From Epichloe hybrida (Eukaryota; Ascomycota; Sordariomycetes; Hypocreales; Clavicipitaceae), in assembly GCA_019022495.1 (NCBI GenBank), contig JAFEKR010000005.1, positions 1 through 64,000 of the forward strand: DNA of 64,000 nt. The letters are read 5' to 3'. Shown here in pieces: positions 20,429-32,058 of the stretch. The stretch's first letter is position 1; each line of letters opens with the position of its first letter. Under the pieces are notes generated by a model. That model was not told the DNA's origin. It was given only the letters and a program-made list of their open reading frames with translations, and ran no database searches. Both the position numbers and the translations under genes were made by a program.

Positions 20429-23400
20429 CTAATACAATCCCTCATCGTCACTCGCCGTGCCATCCTGGAACTCCGTGACGGCCTTGGCCTTGCCCTTCGA
20501 GCGGCCATTTGCTGCGCTGCCCGCCTCCTGACGGTCAGAGTCCTCGTCGTCTCCGTCAGTATTATCGGCACTGTTGGCTTTGCCCTTGCCCTTGCCCTTG
20601 CCCTTGCCCTTGCCCTTGTTGATGGTCATCTTACCATGAGCTTTGCCGCCACCCTTCGTCCTGCTGCTGCTGGATGCAAAGGACGGTCTATGCTCCAGAG
20701 CAGGAACACCGGTCTCGGGCTGTTCATCCCGACTACCCTCGAACGTGGCGCGGACCTTTTCGTAATGCGCCAGCTCGCCCGCGCTCACGCTGGGGATGAG
20801 CTCCTCGTGGGCAGCCATGAAATCAGCCTCGGTGACCATGACGGAGATGTCTTCCTTGGTGGCGAAGTGGTCGAAGAAATAGGCCGTTGAAATGGCTGGC
20901 TTGTCCGCGCGCTCACGGTCGTTGATGGCGCGAACTTTGGCGTCCACAGCCGAGGATTGCCGTGTAACGGCTTTGAGCATGGCGTCGCTGCAGAGGGCGT
21001 AGAAGTCGGCGCCCGTGTAGGTAAAGGGAAGGCGTTGGGCTACACTGCGGAGAGATACCGATGGGTCGAGGGTAAATCTGGGCCGAAGGAAATTAGTTAC
21101 TTGCGTGCAACAAGATGATGGGGGGGGAAACTTCTTCAATACTTGCTTTCGAGTCAAGGCTTCCAGAATGGTCTGCTGTTTCTCATGGGTATCCGACACT
21201 CCCAAGTAAAGCATCTTGTCGAACCGACCCGGCCGCAGTAGAGCGGGATCCAGGAGATCAGGCCGATTGGTAGCTCCGACCACAAACACACCTCCCGCGT
21301 CATCTCCGCCCGACATGCCGTCAAGCTCGGCGAGGAGCTGAGATACGATACGGTCCATTACACCGCCGCTGTCCCCTTGGTTGCCTCGCTTGGGAGCGAC
21401 CGAGTCGAGTTCGTCGAAGAACACAACGCAGGGGCGAGCGTCTCGTGCACGCTGGAATACTCGTCGAACATTTGCTTCTGATTCTCCAATGTACATGTTG
21501 AGGAGCTCGGGTCCCTTGACGCTGAAGAAGTTCAGGCTGTACTCTGTGGCAATCGCCTTTGCCAGCAGTGTTTTACCGGTACCGGGCGGGCCGTAGAACA
21601 GGATGCCGGATCGTTTCTTCATACCCTTGGCAAACAACTCGGGGCGCTCAAGCGGCAGTTGAATTGTCTCGGTGACTGCGTCCTTGACGCTGCTCAAGCC
21701 GCCAACGTCATCCCAAGTGACATTGGGAATCTTGGGCGCACCGATGGAGTCCGAGAAGTTTTTACGAGCGGCCTCGACGGCAACCTCGAAGTCTGCGGCC
21801 GTGAGAGATAGGGCAAGAGGTCCACCGGCAACTTGAATATCGCGCACCGTTATAGCGGTGCTGTCGTGGCTATTCTTCGCCGAAAGAGCCTCCAGTCGAG
21901 CGTACTGAGCCAACGAAGCCCGCTCCACTACGTCGACTAGATCGCCTGCGACCAAGGCCGCAGTCTTCAATGCAATCGAGTTCAAGTCGAGAGATGGCTC
22001 TAGCGTAAGGCCGCGATCGTCGACCACGTTTCTCAGGATAGCCTCACGCTCGGACTCATCCGGCGCTCCCATCTCTAGCTCGTGGGTAAACAAAGCTCGA
22101 ACACCATCTGGCACCTGGTCCACCTCGTTTGTGGTGGCGATCAGCACTCTGGTGTACTCCAGGATCTCCTTCATCGTAGATTCGATTCGGTCTGCGGTGA
22201 GAGCTTCTACATGTTGAATCAACAGAGCACAGCAGTCTGGGCCGCAGCTAATGGCTCTTTCGGCGCGGGTTCTGAGAAAGCCTTCGGTTTTGACGTCGCT
22301 GCCGCTTCCTCCACCTTCACTTAGAATGTCGTAGGAATCAATCGTATAGGCGTGCAGGCCAATGTCGGCACAAGCTGCCGAAGCTAGGGTGGTCTTGCCA
22401 ATATTGCGGTGTGTGGATTTTAGTAAAATGGTGATTGACGGCATTTCAAGGTGCACTGCTCTGGGACTCGTGGCCGCGGCGAGTAGTTGTCGCAGTTCTC
22501 GCCGCAAAGGCGACACAAACTTCTCTTGAGCCAAGAAACTCGAGTCCAATGATGATCGTCTTGGTGGCTTCTTAAGTCCGAGATAGTATGGCCAACTGCT
22601 CTGAACGAGACCCGGAATGCGGCTTGTCTCGAACCCGGAGCCATGCATCCCGACTGTTGAGCTGTCGATACACGCAACAGAGCCCCAAAATGCCTCCGCG
22701 GTCCCGTCCTCGTCCTCGTCGGCCCCTTGAATCTGAATATGTCCAACTTTGAACCAAGCCACACTGTCAATACGAGATGAGGGCAGTCCTGGGCGGCTCT
22801 CGTCTGCAGTGAGAGCCATCACATCGTCGACCTCAGAGCCACCAGCTCCAGTCGCTTCCTGCAGTGCTCTGCCTAGTTGTGCATCAACAGGCACAGCGAT
22901 CAAGTCGCCGGGTCGAACTAGGCGGACCTTGCGAGCGAAATATCGTTTTAACCCACCCAACACGGCAGTTTGATATGCTCTTTCTGCCGAGATGGGCGTG
23001 CGGATATGATGGATAGCAATGTCCTTCGCGTAAGGGGGGTGACAGGCACTGGTGAAACGAGGAAGGGTGCCTTTCCCTTGATAAGACGACTTCTTCAGCG
23101 CTGCTATCCGCAAATGAGTGGCACCTTCGAGATTGGCAAGCAGTATGGGAGATGCATATGCGGCTGGACTTGTCGGTCTTTGCAACTGCGATTCAAAGAA
23201 GGACATCTTTCGATCACCGGCCCGGGAGCTGGATATACGAGTGACAGGTCGCTGAGAGTATCCCTCTGGTAGGCCATAGACTCGCACCGGTCGCCAGTTC
23301 GAGGCCTCGTGGTCTGTGGCGCCAAAACTGCCCAGTCCAAAAGCACCAAAGCCATTTAACGGCGGCTCTTCAGCAACTTCAATTCGAGCCCAATCTCCGG

Positions 23401-24786
23401 AGAAACATCCAATCTTTGGCAGAGAGCTCATATCAACATATATCCTCGCTTCCTCATCCTCCTCTTGCGACGGCTTGGGGTGGAGCAAATCCGAGGGAAT
23501 CGGCCGTACGAGACCATGAGCCTTGAAAAGACGACCTCTTGGTCGATCAGGTCTAGCTGTAGCCGAAGTAAAGTTCGAAAACACAGAGCCGGGTGTTGCA
23601 GCGCCGTTTGTCTTTCGGCCGCGCAAGGTGCCCATGGTCATTGGTGTTCCAGGTTGCATTGTTCCGACACCACTGATGTTCGTGGTAGGCAGAGTCGGCG
23701 CTTCTAAAGATATCATTCCATCCATTGAATCATCGGAAAGTTCCTCTTCCTGCTCAGTGGCGGACACGTCTGTTTCCGTCTCGGTGACTGTGTCGTCAGC
23801 TCGGGCGTCGGTTCGATAGCGCTCCTCGGCGGCCGAAAAAAATTGATCGGTGTTGCCGTCGTCCTCCTCACCGACCCCGTTCAGTCGGTGACTCGTGGAC
23901 ATCGAAGTAGGCCGTCTACTACGCCTCTTATGCCGTCCGCGCATCAATACAATTTTTGTAGTGTCGTCTAGAATACCCTGCGCGACGGGCTCACATAGCA
24001 TGATCTTGCCTGGGTTTGGCGGGACATGAGTTACCGGGTGTGGCGCTAATGGTAAGGCGAACAGATCCCCGGTATGCGCAACTTTGAGACCGCTGAGAGA
24101 TGTTCGAATAGCAGAAGTTAGCCGCTCGTCTGCAGTCATGTTTGCTACATTCTTCCCCCGAGCATTTGGCGGATGATCTCTGAAGAACGTTCCCTCTCCA
24201 TTTTCCAGACGCTTCGTCGACTCGCTCTCCAAGCTCACAAACACGGTCTCAAGAGGTAAAGGCGCAACATCGAGAACCAATATTTCTATACCACTTCGGC
24301 TGTGACTGGAGAGCTTGGAGGGTGCCATCTCCTGCAATGATACAGCGAAGCTCTGGAGGGCCGACGATGAGGGGGGAAACTGTATGGTAGAATGCCCCAA
24401 GGAAGATGACCGTTTGACAGGAACTATTGACCAAGTCGTCTCGGCCGGTGCAGCATTAGGTGCCCACGGAGCAAGTGCTACATGATAAATTTCGTCCGGA
24501 TGGTCCTCGTTGGCTTCTTCCAGTTACCCATGATCGTTAGCAACATGTCCATTGAGATGATTCTAGATGGGCGAGTGTGCTTGCAACTTGCAACGGGGTG
24601 CACAGTGCACATACTTCCTTGGAGGTGAGGCAGCAGGTCAGCGATAACATCTTCGGATGCAATGCCGACGTCGCCTTTAATGTGATCGTCTAGAATGAGT
24701 CTGGCCGAGATCGCCGGCTTGTCTTGTCGCCGCCGGCGAATGGATCTACCACGCGGCGGGAATGCTGCGCCGTCTGCAGCCGCCAT
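20429..24786 (-). CDS. pex6: Peroxisomal biogenesis AAA-ATPase Pex6
   Basis: Exons 24786-24615, 24516-21147 and 21077-20429 give 1396 residues. Pex6 pairs with Pex1 in a hetero-hexamer that extracts ubiquitinated Pex5 from the peroxisomal membrane. The D1 ATPase is degenerate (THRNIGKTTL, about 756-765), as expected. D2 carries a full Walker A (GPPGTGKT, about 1032-1039), Walker B (FFDELDS), and the LLRPGRFDKMLYLG arginine-finger region. Intron 1 is GTATGT with a GCTAAC branch site, 98 bp. Intron 2 (21078-21146, 69 bp) starts with GC, not GT (GCAAGT...CCCAG). Only this donor rejoins LTRK to FTLDPSVSLRSVAQ, although the unspliced frame stays open. The tail holds a Lys-Gly repeat (GKGKGKGKGKGK) encoded by CTTGCC repeats (about 20578-20620), then an acidic end. 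The gene is divergent from a lipase. Confidence 0.95.
21078..21146 (-). other. GC-AG intron in pex6
   Basis: The donor is GCAAGT and the acceptor CCCAG; a CTAAT-like branch site lies about 20 bases before the acceptor. The length (69 bp) is a multiple of three and contains no in-frame stop, so retention would add 23 residues to the protein. Confidence 0.8.
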
Positions 24787-25690
24787 GTCTTTAGTCTCGC
24801 GGATTCAAGTTGAGGGGAATACAAAAGCAAGAATTAGAGACAGCCTGAGAACGTCGTTGTGACAAGATCATTGCCGTTGCGGTCGCTTCAGGCACGAAAA
24901 CCAAGCCTTGAAGCTCTGGGAAAGTCGTCGTCGTGAAGCTTGGGGCAGCTCTCCAAGTGCTTGACAGCCGCTGGCATCAGCCGGGCTCTAGCCACAGCCT
25001 ATAGGCCTCGGCTTTGCGGCTTTACTGTCTGGCTTCGCTGCACCAAACAAACGAAGGCTCCCTCCATTTTTTTGCGGGCCAGCGCCAAGAGTGAGTTGAC
25101 TTCTTATCGATAGGATATTGTGCGGAGCAATTTCAGCAATTTCCCACTCTTGCGGCTTGCCTGTGATAATCGTTCAATCGTTGCCGACCCGTCATGGATA
25201 TTCATTTCCCCTCCTCTCCCATCACATTCACTATGAATATTACCATGTCCAGGAGGTGCGCCGCGACACCTACCAACTCCACAATGGCTGGAGCGTGGCG
25301 TGGCGCCTGGACTTGGATGCCCTGATTGCTCTTCAATGTTGAGCAGGGAGGCTGCGCTACTGGCTGCCTCTTTTCCGAGCGTGTGACACCCGACTCCTTT
25401 TGAACTTCTCCTTTCTGGGGACTGCGGTTTGCCTACCTTGAATAAATACTTGGTTTCTTCCATGCTTCAAACCCACCTTGTATGTCCGATGCACAAATGC
25501 AGTTTCCAAAACGATTTCATTCTATTTCGTACCGCCTCTGCCCCTCGTCAAGCCTTCAACACTGGGATTGAAACTGCATTTGGCCAGACCAAGTGAGCCT
25601 AACCAACAGCGGCCTTCACACAACGGCAGAATGCAGAATGGGCATGACAGCAGACATAGCAAAGTGATACTGTGAAAGGCCATTGTCAAT
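24787..25690. other. Divergent promoter region between pex6 and the lipase gene
   Basis: 904 bp shared by two divergent genes. No gene is seen. If lipid signals co-regulate both genes, fatty-acid-response elements such as CCGAGG or CCTCGG (FarA/FarB-type) would be expected here. A CCTCGG occurs at about 25005, but one hexamer is weak evidence. Confidence 0.5.
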
Positions 25691-27686
25691 ATGGCGCCAT
25701 CGACACCGAGGACAGTTACAGCCTCAACCATGGTTACCGAATCTGACAGCAACGATGCTGTCCCTCAATATGCCTATATTGCACGGAATGTAATTGCTCC
25801 CTGCACAATCTCTCACCATGCTACTCATGCCTCCATATTAGAAACTGAAAAAGATGGACAGAATGCCAACGGGTTCATCGACGCAAGCCGTTCTGCCGTC
25901 GACGACTCAGTAACGGTCATGGCTGAAAAGACACAGCAGCATCAGGACAATTCTCGTGGGAAAGACGCCGATGCCATGGTGGCGTTTCCGAGTAGCTCCT
26001 TATTCCCACCGTTGCCAACTTATGGTCCATCGTTTGTGTCCCATATGAAGGCTACAGTCTTCCGGATTACGGCCTTCTTTCTAAGTTTGACGTTTCTCGG
26101 CTTTATCGTGACTGCCTCTCTCGTCACAGGTATACCGAGATCGGTGAAGAAGCTTTCATACAAGTTGACACTGAGAGATGTGAACAAGTTGCGACCACAC
26201 CATGGAGAAGAATGCCGGAGAGCTGACGTCAGGCGGCTGAAACAAAGAGTGGGGGCACAGAAGCTCTGCTGCGAAGATTGGGAGTGACCAGGAGGGCACT
26301 GCAGAAGATTTTCCTCCCACAGAAGGGGGCAAGGATCGCATCATCTGCGATGTTGCATATTACGCGAGACGCGTGGGGCTTGATGTCGACGTTTTCCAAG
26401 TCCGCACCGAGGACGGCTTCCTTATTGATCTCTGGCATGTGTATGACCCCAAGGAATACATCTCTTACACAGACACGGAGACTGCGGCAAACCCTGCACA
26501 CGTCAAAGGGCCGAGGAAGGCCCTCAAACCGGGTGTTCAAAAGCCAAAATTTCCGGTACTACTAATACATGGCCTCTTGCAAAGCTCGGGGGCATATTGC
26601 TGTAACGACGACGAGTCACTGGCCTTTTGGCTCTGTAAGTCTGGCTTTGACGTCTGGCTGGGGAACAATCGGTGTGGGTTTAACCCCAGGCACGAAAGTT
26701 TCAAGTACTCGGATCCGCGAATGTGGTCTTGGACGATTCAGCACATGGGAATTTATGATCTTCCCGCCTTGTCTTCCCAAGTTCTGTTCGAAACAGGATT
26801 CCAGAAGCTTGGTCTGATTTGCCATTCCCAAGGCACAGCTCAAACACTGGTTGCTCTTTCGAAGGATCAACGACCCGAACTGGGACAGAAGCTCACTGTC
26901 TTCTGTGCACTGGCTCCGGCGGCATATGCCGGCCCACTCATCAACAAATACTACTTCCAACTGATTCGCAAACTGTCGCCTTTCACGTACGAGCTGGCCT
27001 TTGGGATACACGCCTTCATACCATTCATGATGCAAATGCATTCATTTCTGAATCCCAGCTTATACGGCTGGCTTGGGTACAAGGTGTTTTCTTTCCTCTT
27101 CAATTGGTCCGATTCGAGATGGGACCGAGGACTGCGCAACCGGCTTTTCCAGTTTGCGCCAGTTTATGTCAGTTCCGAGACTATGCGCTGGTGGTTGGGC
27201 AAAGACGGGTTCGCGAGCAACAAATGCATCCTATCAACCAAAGACATCGTCCAGTACGAGGGCGAGATGGATAGCGTAGGAAGTCGAATGACGACGAAAG
27301 CAGGCATGGAAACCAAGACGGGTGGCACAAACCTTGGCCATAGCAATGGCAGCGAGCCATCACCAACAAGGCGCCACAATGTCCCGGCAAGCACGCCGTG
27401 GTACAATGAGCAAGTCCCCCCATTTGCGATGTGGGTGTGCGGAAACGATGAGCTTGTAGATGGAAAACGTCTACTCAGACGGCTTCAGAACGGGCGGGAA
27501 CCACATGTGAAGATGGTGTATAGCAAAGTAATTGACCAGTACGAGCATCTCGATGTTATCTGGGCTCTTGACGCAGTAGAGCAGGTATTTGAGGAAATGC
27601 GCGGAGTGCTGTGGAAGACATGCTACGACCAAGAGAAATTCCGGGTGCCCAAGGGATGCGACGGCGGTAAATGCATAGATTTATAG
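25691..27686 (+). CDS. Acid-lipase-family (Tgl1/Yeh-type) steryl-ester or triacylglycerol lipase
   Basis: Exons 25691-26227 and 26292-27686 give 643 residues. The intron (GTCAGG...ACCAG, 64 bp) joins EECRRAD to EGTAEDFPP. Residues 1-115 are hydrophilic; a hydrophobic anchor spans about 120-145 (VFRITAFFLSLTFLGFIVTA), as in membrane-bound lipid-droplet lipases. The alpha/beta-hydrolase lid motif and core follow: VFQVRTEDGFLIDLWHV, PVLLIHGLLQSSGAY, DVWLGNNRCGFNPRHE. The nucleophile lies in ICHSQGT (Ser about 357; the first Gly of GxSxG is Cys here). The catalytic Asp is probably in CGNDELVDG and the His in QYEHLDVIW. Yeast homologues Tgl1, Yeh1 and Yeh2 hydrolyse steryl esters at lipid droplets or the plasma membrane. 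It is divergent from pex6 and followed by an SKL-tagged acyl-CoA synthetase. Confidence 0.9.
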
Positions 27687-28046
27687 AAACAGGACGGCCT
27701 CGGAGCAGGAAGTATGAAGGGAATAAACGATGACGAACCTTGGTCCCCGCATCCGCATGCGGCTGGGGCTCTCGTTGCGGCCACCAATCAGGAGCTGCAG
27801 AATAAGCTGGGGCAGCCCCGCGACGATGCATTAATAATAATACGGAGCACAATGTATATAAACTTGATTCCGCAGTGTGGAGCCGTCGAGACGTTGCACC
27901 TCGGTCCAATTGGATAGCCGGGCTAGAGATAGCTATAATAACCGGCGTCCTGACTCAGATAAATATCACCACTAACGACCTGCCTGCTCATTTTCCCGTC
28001 TTTCCGCATCTACATACTGTCGCTTTCGACCACCCTCGAGCCCAAG
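27687..28046. other. Short intergenic region
   Basis: 360 bp between two plus-strand genes, holding the lipase 3' UTR and the promoter of the acyl-CoA synthetase. A TATATAAA-like box (TGTATATAAACTT) lies near 27852. No gene is seen. Confidence 0.6.
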
Positions 28047-30126
28047 ATGCCGATTACTTCAGAATGGACGGTGGACATCCCCGTCGTTGATATCTGGACC
28101 ATGTACTTCGCAATCCCCAAGGAATACCCACCCGATCATGGTTCGTCGGCACCTCTCCATTGAAGTTTAAAAAAGAAATGAAAAGGCTCTCAAATGCTCG
28201 TCATCACTTACTTGTAGTCTTTGACGAGAACATGACTGACTGACACGCTCACTGTCACTCTCACTCACCAGTCCTCCTCACCGACGGCGACACCAATCGC
28301 TCATACACGTACAACCACATCAAAGAAGCCTCGGTCCAATTCGGCAAGGGCCTCAAGCACATGTTCGATTGGAAAAAGGGCGACGTCCTCGGCTTCTTCA
28401 CCCCAAACTGCATCGACACTCCTATCCTGACCTACGGCCTCCACTGGGCCGGTGGCGTCGCCAGTCCCGCCAATCCCACCTACACCGTAGACGAGCTGGC
28501 GCGACAGCTCACCGACTCAAAAACCACCGCGCTGGTGACCCAGAAGCCCTTTCTGAAGACGGCGGTGGACGCGGCGCAAAAAGCCGGCATTGCCCTCGAC
28601 AGAGTTATTCTCATGGGCGACGAGAAAGATGAGTCGGGCCAGCACAAGCATTGGAAAGACGTCACGGCCAAGAGCGCTTGGTTCCAGCCGAAGAAGACGG
28701 CCTTGGACCCCAAGAAGGATTTGGCCTACTTGGTGTACAGCTCTGTAAGCTGCCCCAATGTTTTTTTCTCTCTTTTTTTTTTTTCTGAATTAGAATTTTT
28801 GGGCTTTTTGTCAAGGTAAATATGAGGCTGACGGGAAGAAACAGGGCACAACCGGTCTGCCCAAGGGCGTGATGCTCACGCACTACAACATCGTTGCCAA
28901 CGCATACCAAACCTCCCGGATTGACGCCAAAACTCTGAACTGGGATTCCGATCGCCACCTGGGCGTCTTGCCCTTCTTCCACATCTACGTGCGTGCAATT
29001 GGCCTTTTTACTCCATCCTTAACCCATCTATGCGTACTGACTCCATGCAGGGTCTCTCCGTGTCTCTCAACGTCACCATGTTCACCGGCTCCCGCATGAT
29101 CGTCCTACCCAAATTCGACATCGAAAAGGCCTGCCAGTTGATCGAGAAGCACAGCATCACGTTCATGTACGTCCCGCCACCGATTGTCCTCGCGCTGGGC
29201 AAACACCCCGTTGTGGACAAGTACGACATGACGTCTGTGCGATGGATCAACTCGGGCGCTGCGCCGCTGGGCGTCGACCTCGTAGAGGCTGTTTGGAAGC
29301 GTCTCAGCATCGGCGTCAAGCAGGGATACGGTCTCTCGGAGACGAGTCCCGTGACGCATACACAGCTCACTGAGGAGTGGTGGAAGTTCCAGGGCTCGGT
29401 GGGACGATTGCTGCCGCATATGGAGGCCAAGATTGTGGATTTGGACGGCAAGGAGTTGCCTCGGGGAGAGGTATGTTTTGATTTCGTCATTCTATATTCA
29501 TCATCCCGAAGATGAAGAAGAAGGATGAGTAACCGTGACGCAAGGTCCTTGACTAACATGACGTTCAGGCTGGTGAAATTCTGCTAAAAGGCCCCAATGT
29601 CTTCCACGGATACTGGAACAGACCTGATTTGAACGACGAGACCTTCACCGACGACGGATGGTACAAGACCGGTGATGTGGGATACGCCTGCAAACGCGGC
29701 CATTTCTACATCACGGACCGCATGAAGGAGCTCATCAAGTATAGTACGTTCCCTCTTCCCCTCCAAAAAACACCGTGCTAATGCCAAGCAGAGGGCTTCC
29801 AAGTCCCACCCGCGGAACTCGAGGCCAAGCTCCTCGGCCGCGAAGACATCAACGACGTCTGCGTCATTGGCGTTTGGGACAATGAGCAACACACGGAAGT
29901 GCCGCGCGCCTATGTGGTTGTCCGTCCTGATGTGCAGGAGACGGATGAGTTGGCCCAAGATATCATCAACTGGCTGGGCGAGCGAGTCGGCCCGCCTAAG
30001 CGATTACGTGGTGGTGTGCGCTTCGTCAAGGAGATCCCCAAGTCGCAGAGTGGCAAGATCTTGAGAAGGGTTTTGAAGGACCAGGTGAAGAGGGAGGAGG
30101 GCGATGGTAGAAAGTCCAAGCTGTGA
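28047..30126 (+). CDS. Peroxisomal 4-coumarate-CoA-ligase-like acyl-CoA synthetase
   Basis: Six exons (28047-28140, 28272-28744, 28845-28988, 29051-29470, 29569-29743, 29792-30126) give 546 residues. It is an ANL-superfamily adenylate-forming enzyme. It has the AMP-binding loop YSSGTTGLPKGVM (about 187-199, assembled across intron 2), the substrate-pocket GYGLSETSP, the GWYKTGD motif, the hinge DRMKELIKYKGFQVPPAELE (assembled across intron 5) and the catalytic lysine in PKSQSGKILRRVL. The last three residues are SKL, a canonical type-1 peroxisomal targeting signal, so it should be imported by Pex5. Fungal 4CL-like enzymes activate phenylpropanoid, aryl or fatty acids with ATP and CoA. The substrate here is not determined. 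The first donor (GTTCGT) is non-consensus. The nearby pex6 gene encodes part of the machinery that recycles the receptor for this enzyme. Confidence 0.95.
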
Positions 30127-30369
30127 TGGGTGACGGGTCGCGCGTGTGGGCAAGTCACATAGTGAGCTTTTTCGATGATGCTGATGTTCATTGTTTCATG
30201 TATAACTTGTGAGCTATTTCTAACCTGTGCGCATTGTATAAGCTAATATAGCCTTTCAAACTCCTTAACTTAAATCCCAAATGTATCTACCATAATCCAT
30301 GCCTATTCGAATTCCGTCGTTCTTTGTGCACGACCAAGTTGGTCAAGATGCTACTTTTGACGTCGGTCA

Positions 30370-31328
30370 TCACTCGCATGGCTGTTCTTCAACGTTTTTG
30401 GGGACTTCATTGACCACAGCGTCGATGAACACGTCACCAAGATGTTTGTTGGAGCGGATCAACCCTGCGAATTGGGCATTCGCCCAAAACCTGTCTGCGT
30501 AGCATACCGCAAAGTGAGCCACAGTGGCCACCATGTCGTCACGGCCATCGTCTTCGTTAGTGATCTGTCCGAGGAAGTTCCCAAGAAACTTGACAACTTG
30601 ATCGACTGTTTCATCATAGCAAATAAGCCCCAGCAACAACTGTTGCACCTGATATGTAGCGAAGTGGCACAGAGTTTCAAGTTGACGTTCTTGAGCGAAG
30701 AAGAAGACCTTTAGGTGCGTCTCGAAAATGTGTGTATAGTCGCCCCATGCCTTATTATCGGGAGATGGACTAACAATTTGGTAAGAGGTTTTGTTGTAAA
30801 AGCGAGGGAAGATCTGGCCGTATTTTTTGAGAAGGTAGGTTCTGGTTTTGTCTCTCATGGAGACAAGTCGTCCGTGGTTAACGTCACCATGCCAAGAACA
30901 TGGAGCCACAGTGATGCTCCCGCAGTAAACGCACTGTCGTGCCTTTGATGCAATATTGCCTTGTTCCAGGACGGCATATTCTCCCGTGTAAACAAATTGA
31001 ATGAATAGAACAAACGTGTAAGAACATTGCCATTGTTTGCCCCAAGAAAACTGGTTACTCTCGGTATCGAACCCCATGGATTCGGCAACGCTCTCAAAGT
31101 CTCCATCGGTTGAATCCATCTCGAAGAAATCATCAAGCTCTGGAAAACGATCGCTCAATGTGCTTCGATGAATTTTCACACCCTTTGTGCCGGAGACTGA
31201 GAATTCAAACCAGTTTGATGAAGCAAATCTGCTCATTTATGGGATTAGCTCCGAGAGCAGATATCAGATCAGAGTGGTGAACCAGCTACGTACCGTGAAG
31301 CGGGCCAAGCATCATCGAATGACTCCAT
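30370..31328 (-). CDS. BTB/POZ-like protein (1)
   Basis: Exons 31328-31294 and 31231-30370 give 298 residues. The short first exon encodes MESFDDAWPAS; the intron (GTACGT, 62 bp) joins it to RRFASSNWFEFSVSG. The layout resembles fungal BTB proteins: a start segment followed by SVSGTKGVKIHRSTLS (where FKVHKALLS-type sequence is expected), then VLFIQFVYTGEY, matching the (F)LxFxYTGxY signature of the BTB fold, and an alpha-helical C-terminal part. Between them lies a Cys-rich insert (CVYCG...CSWHGDVNHG), unusual for the family. BTB proteins mediate dimerisation or bind cullin-3; no partner domain is visible. The similar gene at 32059 has the same orientation and intron position class, suggesting ancient duplication. 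Confidence 0.75.
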
Positions 31329-32058
31329 CTTTGCTTAGGAACTTTTCAAGTGACCAGGCAGCTTTGTGAAGGTTGTTAAAGGAGTCGTGATGGGGGGCAT
31401 GTGAGCGTCAAATTGTGAAATTTGGAGGAAGTGGAACTGGAACTGGATCGGCCACCTGGCTTCAAGAATTCGTCTTGTACTAATCGACTTCCAGCTGCAA
31501 CCACCTGCGTATTCATGATTCCAGGCAGATGAACCAGCAGCTGATAGCACTGGCGGTGTTCTTCAACGTAAGAAGCTTACTTTGAAAACCTTCTACCTGT
31601 TTGGAGTTTTTTCATAGCCCACATACGACTGCTGCTTATAATTCCATATATTCAATGCTTTTCAATGCGAAATGCTTCACAAATAGATGGTGCCTTGGTG
31701 TTCATCATGGTTTCACCGTTGTCGAATTCATTAGTCACTGCTGATGTTTCTCTCGCCCATGTTCGTTGGCGAACTTGATAACCCAGATGATCGTGCGGCT
31801 TCCACGCGAGCTATTATTTGTCCTCGCCTTAACCAGAACGGTCTAGAACTGCATCGATTCACATGACATACGAGCTAGAATGTGAAGCTGGTGTTAAGAT
31901 TCTTTTGAGTTGACCATGCGCACACATTATAACCGAATGCCAAAGCAATTGCAGGATGAAGTTCGTACGGCCTGCCATAACTCATTGATTTTTTTTTCCA
32001 CCCCCAAGCCTTACCAATTGCCACTAGTTCACCCTTCGATGCCGCGCAGTAGAAATTC
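31329..32058. other. Intergenic region between the two BTB genes
   Basis: 730 bp without a supported gene. Promoter of BTB gene 1 and 3' flank of BTB gene 2. Confidence 0.55.
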
